NCBI RefSeq assembly: GCF_017985075.1 | Contig: NZ_JAGNYF010000018.1 | Span: 1-36,335, forward strand | Direction of reading: 5' to 3' | Origin: Flavobacterium sp. | GTDB lineage: Bacteria; Bacteroidota; Bacteroidia; Flavobacteriales; Flavobacteriaceae | DNA: 36,335 nt | Shown here: one piece after another, positions 31,318 to 36,335 of the stretch | Layout: each line of letters opens with the position of its first letter | How positions within the stretch are numbered: the first letter of the stretch is position 1 | Notes under the pieces: model-generated | Database searches by the model: none | Seen by the model: only the letters and a program-made list of their open reading frames with translations | Told to the model about the DNA's origin: nothing | Made by a program: the position numbers and the translations under genes

Positions 31318-31653
31318 ATGGGATTATTAAATTTTTTTAGCTCATTATTTGGAAAAGCTAAACAAACTGAAGAAAATACAACTGTAAAAAAATCAGAAAT
31401 CGCTGAACCAAAATTGGAAAAAGCTTCTGAAGTAATTGAAGAAAAGCCAATAGTTAAAAAAGTTCCTGTTAAAAAAGCTGCCGTTAAAAAAGCACCTGCA
31501 AAAAAAGTAGCAGCGAAAGATAAAGTTGAAAAAACAACTGAGAAAACATCAATAAAAGCAGCTCCAAAGAAAGCTCCAGCTAAAAAAGCTCCAGCAAAAA
31601 AGACAACAACAAAAGATGCTACTCCTAAAAAAACGACTACAAAAAAAGAGTAA
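31318..31653 (+). CDS. histone H1-like Lys/Ala-rich protein
   Basis: This 111-residue protein has a short hydrophobic amphipathic start (GLLNFFSSLFGKA), an acidic stretch (about 17-42), and a long basic tail from about residue 43 made of KKAPAKK, KKVPVKK and KKTTTK units, resembling the tail of histone H1 and of bacterial H1-like proteins such as HctB and AlgP. Such tails are disordered and bind DNA by charge, so nucleoid binding is likely. The hydrophobic start is unusual for a pure DNA-binding protein and might contact a membrane or partner. The gene has a good promoter and a strong terminator. Repeats in the tail make length variation between strains likely. Confidence 0.8.
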   Translation: MGLLNFFSSLFGKAKQTEENTTVKKSEIAEPKLEKASEVIEEKPIVKKVPVKKAAVKKAPAKKVAAKDKVEKTTEKTSIKAAPKKAPAKKAPAKKTTTKDATPKKTTTKKE

Positions 31654-31669
31654 CCTTTTATATACATAC

Positions 31670-31704
31670 AAAAAAGCTTCAGAAAATTCTGAAGCTTTTT
31701 TTTT
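31670..31704. terminator. bidirectional terminator
   Basis: AAAAAAGCTTCAGAA (31670-31684) and TTCTGAAGCTTTTTT (31687-31701) form a 15-bp perfect stem, with T run to 31704. The drawn loop is only AA, so the top pairs probably open. It separates the convergent genes ending at 31653 and 31721. Confidence 0.9.
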
Positions 31705-31720
31705 AAATTTAATAGTATAA

Positions 31721-32323
31721 TTAATTTGAAATGACCTCAACTTCTGCATTAGGTTGAAATAAGAATAATCTTCCTGAGCTTATTTCTAAACATTCGTATC
31801 GTTTTACACGTAAAGCAATTTTTTTAAAAACTTTTCCATTTTTAATACGAAAGGTACTACCAAACGGAATTTCAAAAATATAATTATGCTCTGTATTTCT
31901 TTCATCAAATTGCTTTAAAGCTAATGACAAAGTAGCATCCGTATCTGAACTTGCTTTGGGATTTCTGAAATGTCTTGCCATTAAAGGCAATATTTGATGA
32001 GGAAAAATTTCTGGACGAATAAACGGAATCATTAAATGCTGAAACGTAATTTTCCATTCCGTTCCATGAGGTAAAATGTTTCTACCATATTTTTCAAAGG
32101 CAACCAAATGAGCAATTTCATGAATTAACGTCATTAAAAATCGGTATTTATTCAAATTGGCATTGACCGTGATTTGATGAAACCCGTCTGGATGTCTACG
32201 ATAATCGCCGTGACGCGTATTTCGTTCATTTACTATTTTCAAATGCACGTGATTTTGCTTAATCAATTCGAAAACGGGTGCTACAGCATGTTCTGGTAAA
32301 TATTTTTGTAAAACGTTTGACAT
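31721..32323 (-). CDS. SprT-like zinc metalloprotease domain protein
   Basis: This 200-residue protein has the SprT signature HEIAH (68-72), within LMTLIHEIAHLVAFEKYG, with a downstream His86 in LPHGTEWK as likely third zinc ligand. Before it is NERNTRHGDYRRHPDGFHQITVN in parts, and the C-terminal third looks like a beta-rich region without the usual Cys4 zinc ribbon of longer members. Eukaryotic relatives (Spartan, Wss1) cut proteins cross-linked to DNA; the bacterial role is unproven. Its ATG follows directly on the stop codon of the BRO/DinD-like gene with no gap, so the two are one transcription and translation unit. Confidence 0.88.
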   Translation of the reverse strand: MSNVLQKYLPEHAVAPVFELIKQNHVHLKIVNERNTRHGDYRRHPDGFHQITVNANLNKYRFLMTLIHEIAHLVAFEKYGRNILPHGTEWKITFQHLMIPFIRPEIFPHQILPLMARHFRNPKASSDTDATLSLALKQFDERNTEHNYIFEIPFGSTFRIKNGKVFKKIALRVKRYECLEISSGRLFLFQPNAEVEVISN

Positions 32324-33160
32324 TTAATTGGTATCGCTATTTTTACTATTTAAAAGTGCTTTTGCATTAGAAGCCGTAATTACTTTTTTTCCTGTTTTTG
32401 CTTCTAATTCTTTCCTTGCTACATTTGCTACATTTCCACCTTGAGCAGCTACGATTTTGTTTTCTTCAAAAGTTTCAGGATTTACAGACTGTGAAATATC
32501 TTTTACTGAAGCTTCTGCTAACATGTTTAAAATTAACTCCGTATTTGTCATATTGTCTCTAAGATTTTCTTTCTTTAGTCCTTTTAATATTTTATATTCT
32601 TTTGTAGTTTTATTTGACCAAGATTTAGAAATAATATCTGTTAAAATAGCGAATTGTTGTCCTTCTTTTACCCCTCTATTTTTCCATTCATCTGTTAATT
32701 CTTTACGGATTTCAATACTTTTTAAGCGTTGATTTATCCAGTTTTCTGAATAGCCCAATTGAAGATATTGCTCTAAAGCCCTATCAATTGAAAGTTCTGG
32801 ATCTTGCATTTCATCCAATCTTTCAGAAGCAATTTGAGCTAACCAAAGTTTAATAGGTTCAGCTTTTGGTGAAGGCACGGTTTGAATAATTCTAAAAAGT
32901 TGTTCTGTATCCGCTATATCAGTTTTATAAAATTTACCGTCTGATGATTGCATCTTCAGTTGTCCGATATTTTCGGACAACTGACTTCCTTCTTTTTCTA
33001 ATTTCTTTTTTAAGTCACTCCAATATTTTCTTGGACGCTCACTTTCGGTTAAAACTTCTATTACATCAATAATAGAAATAAACCATTTTTCTTGTTCAGA
33101 ATCCCAAACGGTTCTTACTTTTTTATCTTCAAATAATTGAATGGCGTTTAATTTAGTCAT
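32324..33160 (-). CDS. BRO-N / DinD-like protein
   Basis: This 278-residue protein begins with a Bro-N domain, the kind found in phage antirepressors and baculovirus BRO proteins (about 1-115: VRTVWDSEQEKWFISIIDVIEVL, then RKYWSDLKKKL). The C-terminal half resembles DinD (DNA damage-inducible protein D): GLKKENLRDNMTNTELILNMLAEA (about 194-217 in parts) and VARKELEAKTGK. DNA binding is likely; DinD of E. coli inhibits RecA filaments, which may or may not apply here. No phage genes are nearby, and the gene is directly upstream of sprT with zero gap, which suggests a chromosomal DNA-repair or damage-response pair (inference). Confidence 0.8.
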   Translation of the reverse strand: MTKLNAIQLFEDKKVRTVWDSEQEKWFISIIDVIEVLTESERPRKYWSDLKKKLEKEGSQLSENIGQLKMQSSDGKFYKTDIADTEQLFRIIQTVPSPKAEPIKLWLAQIASERLDEMQDPELSIDRALEQYLQLGYSENWINQRLKSIEIRKELTDEWKNRGVKEGQQFAILTDIISKSWSNKTTKEYKILKGLKKENLRDNMTNTELILNMLAEASVKDISQSVNPETFEENKIVAAQGGNVANVARKELEAKTGKKVITASNAKALLNSKNSDTN

Positions 33161-33196
33161 AGGTGTATAGTTTAATTTGAAATCATGTTACTACTT

Positions 33197-33874
33197 TTAA
33201 GGTGTTGAAGCACTTACCTGAAGTACTTTTCCATTATAATATTTATTTCCAGTTAAGGCAAAATTAAATATATAATCCGCCATTTCTTTGGCAGAAAGCG
33301 GTGCTTCATATCCTGGAAAAGCTTCTTGTAACATTTCTGTATTGACAGCGCCCAGGGCTAAAACATTAAATGCAATTTCACTTTCTTTGTATTCCTCAGC
33401 TAATAATTCTGATAGGGTAATAACGGCTCCTTTACTTGAACTGTAAGCAGAAAGTCCAGCGAATTTCATACTCCCTTGTATGCCTCCCATTGAACTTATA
33501 GTAACCACGTGGCTTCCTTTTCCCATAAAAGGAATGCAAATTTTAGTTAGTTCTGCGACAGCGAAAACATTTACTTTGTATATATGTTGAAATTCTAGTG
33601 AAGAAATTTCAGTGAAATTTTTATGAAGTAAACTCCCAGCATTATGAATTAACACATCCACTTTTTTCCAAGTTTTCGAAACAAAATTGTGTACTTGTTG
33701 CAATTGATTTTCATCTGAAATATCAATTGATAAACACGTAATGTTTTCGTGCTCCATTAAAACTTGAGGTGTTTTACGAGAAATAGCTAAAACTTGATGA
33801 CCGGCATTAGCAAACTGTAAAGCCATTTCATAGCCAATTCCGCGAGAAGTTCCTGTAATTATTATATTTTTCAA
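33197..33874 (-). CDS. short-chain dehydrogenase/reductase
   Basis: This 225-residue protein is a classical SDR. The cofactor loop is TGTSRGIG (about 7-14), VLIHNAG (about 74-80) is the adenine-contacting strand, the catalytic Ser is in TISSMGG (about 126-132), and the Tyr and Lys are in YSSSK (about 144-148). It oxidises or reduces a hydroxyl/keto group with NAD(P)(H); the substrate is unknown. It is cytoplasmic. It lies downstream of pdhC on the same strand but behind a strong terminator, so it is probably transcribed separately. The BRO/DinD-like gene follows 36 bp further on the same strand and may be read through. Confidence 0.92.
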   Translation of the reverse strand: MKNIIITGTSRGIGYEMALQFANAGHQVLAISRKTPQVLMEHENITCLSIDISDENQLQQVHNFVSKTWKKVDVLIHNAGSLLHKNFTEISSLEFQHIYKVNVFAVAELTKICIPFMGKGSHVVTISSMGGIQGSMKFAGLSAYSSSKGAVITLSELLAEEYKESEIAFNVLALGAVNTEMLQEAFPGYEAPLSAKEMADYIFNFALTGNKYYNGKVLQVSASTP

Positions 33875-33900
33875 AATAGTATTTGTTTTATGTAAATATA

Positions 33901-33934
33901 AAAAAAAATCCTGAAAAATAATTTTTCAGGATTT
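33901..33934 (-). terminator. terminator of the pdh operon
   Basis: AAATCCTGAAAAA (33906-33918) and TTTTTCAGGATTT (33922-33934) form a 13-bp stem. On the minus strand it is followed by a run of eight T (33908-33901). It lies 21 bp past the pdhC stop. Confidence 0.9.
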
Positions 33935-33954
33935 CATTATTATAAAATATTTTT

Positions 33955-35553
33955 TTATGCTAACATCGTAACTGGATTTTCCATAAACGCTTTAAACGTT
34001 TGTAAAAACTTAGCGCCTGTAGCTCCATCAACCGTTCTATGGTCGCAAGCTAAAGTTACAGTCATCGTATTACCAACTACAATTTGTCCTTTTTTAACCA
34101 CTGGTTTTTCAACAATGGCTCCAACAGATAAAATGGCTGAATTGGGTTGATTGATAATTGAAGTAAATGATTGAATTCCAAACATTCCTAAGTTAGAAAT
34201 GGTAAAAGTACTTCCCTCCATTTCAGCAGGTTGAATTTTCTTTGATTTTGCTTTTCCAGCTAAATCTTTTACACTTACACCAATTTGAGTTAAACTCATT
34301 TGATCTGTAAATTTTAATACCGGAACCATCAAGCCATCTTCAACAGCAACAGCTACGCCAATATTTACGTGATGATTAATTACCATTGCGTCTTCTCTCC
34401 ATTGAGAATTTACTTGTGGATGTTTTTTCAATGCCATTGCAGAAGCCTTAATAACCATATCGTTAAATGATACTTTAGTTTCTGGCAAGCTATTAATTGT
34501 ATTTCTTGAGGCAATCGCATTATCCATATCTAACTCAATTGTTAAATAATAATGTGGTGCTGTAAATTTAGATTCTGATAAACGTCTCGCAATGGTTTTA
34601 CGCATTTGCGAATTTTTAATTTCTTCTTGAAACATTTCTCCTGCTGGAACGAAAGGCTTCACGGCTGAAACTGTATTAGTTGCATCTGTAACAGCTTGAA
34701 CTGGAGTACTAACAGCAGATGGAGTAAAGTTTTCTACATCTGATTTTGTAATTCTTCCATTTTCACCTGTTCCTTTAACTTGAGATAAATTTACACCTTT
34801 GTCTGAAGCGATTTTTTTAGCTAAAGGCGATGCGAAAATTCTATCATTAGTATTAGGTGTTGGGTGTTGGGTATTTGGTGTTGGGTTTAAATCTTGCTTA
34901 ACCTCTTCAACCTTTGGAGTTTCAACTGTTCCACCCACTGAATAGTTAGCAGCAATTCCTGAAACATCTGTTCCTGCTGGCCCTAATATTGCTAAAATTG
35001 TATCAACTGGAGCTGTACCACCTTCTTCTACACCTATATATAATAAAGTACCAGAATTGAAAGATTCAAATTCCATAGTAGCTTTATCCGTTTCAATCTC
35101 AGCCAAGATATCACCTTCTTTAATGGTATCGCCTACTTTTTTCAACCAAGTGGCTACAGTACCTGTAGTCATAGTATCAGACAAACGAGGCATCGTTACT
35201 ACTTTTACACCAGCTGGAATTTCAGATGGCGTTGAAGCTGTTTTAGTTTCTGTTTTAACTTCTTCGGCAGCAGAAGCGGTAGTATTTCCATTTAATAAAG
35301 CAGAAATATCTTCACCTTGTTTTCCAACAATGGCCAATAATGAGTCTACCGGAGCAGATTCTCCTTCTTGAATACCTATATGTAATAAAATACCATCATA
35401 GAATGATTCAAATTCCATTGTGGCTTTATCGGTTTCAATTTCCGCTAAAATTTCACCTGTTTTTATTGTGTCTCCCACTTTTTTCAACCAAGTGGCTACC
35501 ACGCCTTCTGTCATGGTATCACTTAAACGGGGCATTGTAATTACTGTTGCCAT
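33955..35553 (-). CDS. pdhC: pyruvate dehydrogenase E2, dihydrolipoamide acetyltransferase
   Basis: E2 forms the core of the pyruvate dehydrogenase complex and passes the acetyl group from lipoate to CoA. The 532-residue protein has two lipoyl domains (1-80 and 118-195) with lipoyl lysines Lys43 and Lys157, both in ETDKATMEFESF. A peripheral-subunit-binding domain follows (about 239-275, FASPLAKKIASDKGV), then the acyltransferase domain (about 305-532) with the catalytic His505 and Asp509 in DHRTVDGA. The linker before the subunit-binding domain contains LNPTPNTQHPTPNTN, encoded by 7-bp repeats (34856-34890). It starts 3 bp after pdhA ends, so the two are one operon; the E1 beta subunit is not in this window. 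Confidence 0.96.
   Translation of the reverse strand: MATVITMPRLSDTMTEGVVATWLKKVGDTIKTGEILAEIETDKATMEFESFYDGILLHIGIQEGESAPVDSLLAIVGKQGEDISALLNGNTTASAAEEVKTETKTASTPSEIPAGVKVVTMPRLSDTMTTGTVATWLKKVGDTIKEGDILAEIETDKATMEFESFNSGTLLYIGVEEGGTAPVDTILAILGPAGTDVSGIAANYSVGGTVETPKVEEVKQDLNPTPNTQHPTPNTNDRIFASPLAKKIASDKGVNLSQVKGTGENGRITKSDVENFTPSAVSTPVQAVTDATNTVSAVKPFVPAGEMFQEEIKNSQMRKTIARRLSESKFTAPHYYLTIELDMDNAIASRNTINSLPETKVSFNDMVIKASAMALKKHPQVNSQWREDAMVINHHVNIGVAVAVEDGLMVPVLKFTDQMSLTQIGVSVKDLAGKAKSKKIQPAEMEGSTFTISNLGMFGIQSFTSIINQPNSAILSVGAIVEKPVVKKGQIVVGNTMTVTLACDHRTVDGATGAKFLQTFKAFMENPVTMLA
34856..34890 (-). repeat. 7-bp repeats inside pdhC linker
   Basis: On the plus strand the units are GGTGTTG, GGTGTTG, GGTATTT, GGTGTTG, GGTTTAA. 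They encode LNPTPNTQHPTPN in the flexible linker between the second lipoyl domain and the subunit-binding domain, a place where length change in whole codons should be harmless. Confidence 0.85.
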
Positions 35554-35556
35554 AAT

Positions 35557-36335
35557 TTATAGTCTGTGAGGAATAAATGGATAATTTTCTTGTTCGTAAA
35601 CCACATCATATAATTGTTGTGTTTCAGGGAATGGAGATTCTTCTGCGAATTTTTCACATTCAGCAACTAAATCATTTACTCTTTGATCTATTGTTTCAAT
35701 TTCTGCCTCAGTAGCATACTTTTTTTCTTTAATAATATCTAAAACCTGAGTAATTGGATCAATTTTTTTGTATTCTTCTACTTCTTCTTTAGTTCTATAA
35801 TGTTGTGCATCAGACATAGAATGTCCTCTGTATCTGTATGTTTTCATTTCTAAGAAAGTTGGCCCTTCTCCTCTTCTAGCACGTTCCATAGCTTCATGCA
35901 TGGCTTCGGCTACTTTAACAGGATTCATTGCATCTACAGGTCCACAAGGCATTTCGTATCCTAAACCTAACTTCCAAATATCTGTATGATTGGCAGTTCT
36001 TTCTACTGAAGTTCCCATAGCATATCCGTTATTTTCACAAATAAAAACAACCGGGAGTTTCCACAACATTGCCATATTAAATGCTTCATGTAATGATCCT
36101 TGACGTGCTGCTCCATCTCCAAAATAAGTCAATGTTACACCACCTGTTTCGAAATATTTATCGGCGAAAGCCATACCTGCACCAACAGGAATTTGAGCAC
36201 CAACAATTCCATGACCACCATAAAAACCGTGTTCTTTAGAAAAAATATGCATAGAACCACCCATACCTTTTGAAGTTCCGGTAACTTTTCCTAATAATTC
36301 TGCCATTACGGCTCTTGGATCTACACCCATACCAA
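35557..36335 (-). CDS. pdhA: pyruvate dehydrogenase E1 alpha subunit (5' end outside window)
   Basis: E1 alpha, with E1 beta, decarboxylates pyruvate using thiamine diphosphate. The visible 258 residues are the C-terminal part of a protein usually about 330 long; the frame is open to the window end, and the Met at 36330 is internal (GMGVDPRAVMAELLGK continues the family sequence). The thiamine-binding motif is YFGDGAARQGSLHEAFNMA ... ICENNGYAM, where GDG begins and NN ends the site. The loop YRGHSMSDAQHYR is the conserved segment that is phosphorylated in mitochondria. It is first of the pdhA-pdhC operon, with a 3-bp gap to pdhC. Confidence 0.95.
   Translation of the reverse strand, partial: GMGVDPRAVMAELLGKVTGTSKGMGGSMHIFSKEHGFYGGHGIVGAQIPVGAGMAFADKYFETGGVTLTYFGDGAARQGSLHEAFNMAMLWKLPVVFICENNGYAMGTSVERTANHTDIWKLGLGYEMPCGPVDAMNPVKVAEAMHEAMERARRGEGPTFLEMKTYRYRGHSMSDAQHYRTKEEVEEYKKIDPITQVLDIIKEKKYATEAEIETIDQRVNDLVAECEKFAEESPFPETQQLYDVVYEQENYPFIPHRL

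Noticed and set aside
31308-31667. 119-residue open frame on the minus strand rich in Ala, Phe and Thr
   Set aside because: It is the exact antisense of the Lys/Ala-rich H1-like gene; its composition is the mirror of AAA and GCT codons, and the plus-strand gene has promoter and terminator.

Overview
The window is a low-GC chromosome segment that most likely comes from a member of the Flavobacteriaceae, close to Flavobacterium. Three things point there: many start sites preceded by the Bacteroidetes -7 element TAnnTTTG rather than by Shine-Dalgarno sequences, a type IX secretion C-terminal sorting domain, and protein sequences such as DnaA, HisS, RecR and PdhC that read like flavobacterial versions. 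The dnaA neighbourhood (ybgC-type thioesterase / dnaA / low-molecular-weight phosphatase / RsmI-like methylase) is one I remember from Flavobacterium chromosomes. No phage, plasmid, transposase, integrase or CRISPR array is present.

Layout. 1-1730: a class II tRNA-Tyr, then two small same-strand orphan genes (a membrane protein and a T9SS-exported protein). Each is followed by a roughly 120-bp imperfect inverted repeat that resembles an integron attC site, and one promoter lies in front of both. 1800-8230: a SIMPL protein, a rhomboid protease, an LpxL-type acyltransferase, a class V PLP enzyme divergent from the AMPylating pseudokinase SelO, an AHSA1-type protein and a small acidic protein. 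8300-14190: a MATE exporter, hisS, a MacB-type permease, prmC and a GNAT acetyltransferase. 14225-16480: a tight ribD-HAD-yigZ operon. 16490-21180: a methyltransferase/thioesterase pair, dnaA, a tyrosine phosphatase, an RsmI-like methylase and a secreted lysozyme-like protein. 21500-25200: a ugd-MBOAT-SGNH operon that probably makes UDP-glucuronate and O-acylates a surface polysaccharide. 25250-29150: recR, a small exported protein, a sodium/solute symporter, a CoA-binding protein and a MarC protein. 29230-31144: two guanidino-group hydrolases of the arginine deiminase superfamily in one operon. 31318-33874: a histone H1-like basic protein, SprT, a BRO/DinD-like protein and an SDR. 33955-36335: pdhC and the 3' part of pdhA, which runs off the window end.

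Most of the window is ordinary core genome. Two things stand out. First, the cassette-like block at 258-1729. Second, families of very short tandem repeats with periods of 7, 8 or 10 bp, which fill most gene-end spacers and have also entered coding sequence three times: twice in prmC and once in the interdomain linker of pdhC. Because 7 and 8 bp are not multiples of three, gain or loss of one unit there would shift the reading frame.

Start sites were moved inward for three genes (class V PLP enzyme 5814, selO 5899, prmC 13624), because the upstream extensions overlap promoters or repeats and do not look like conserved protein.
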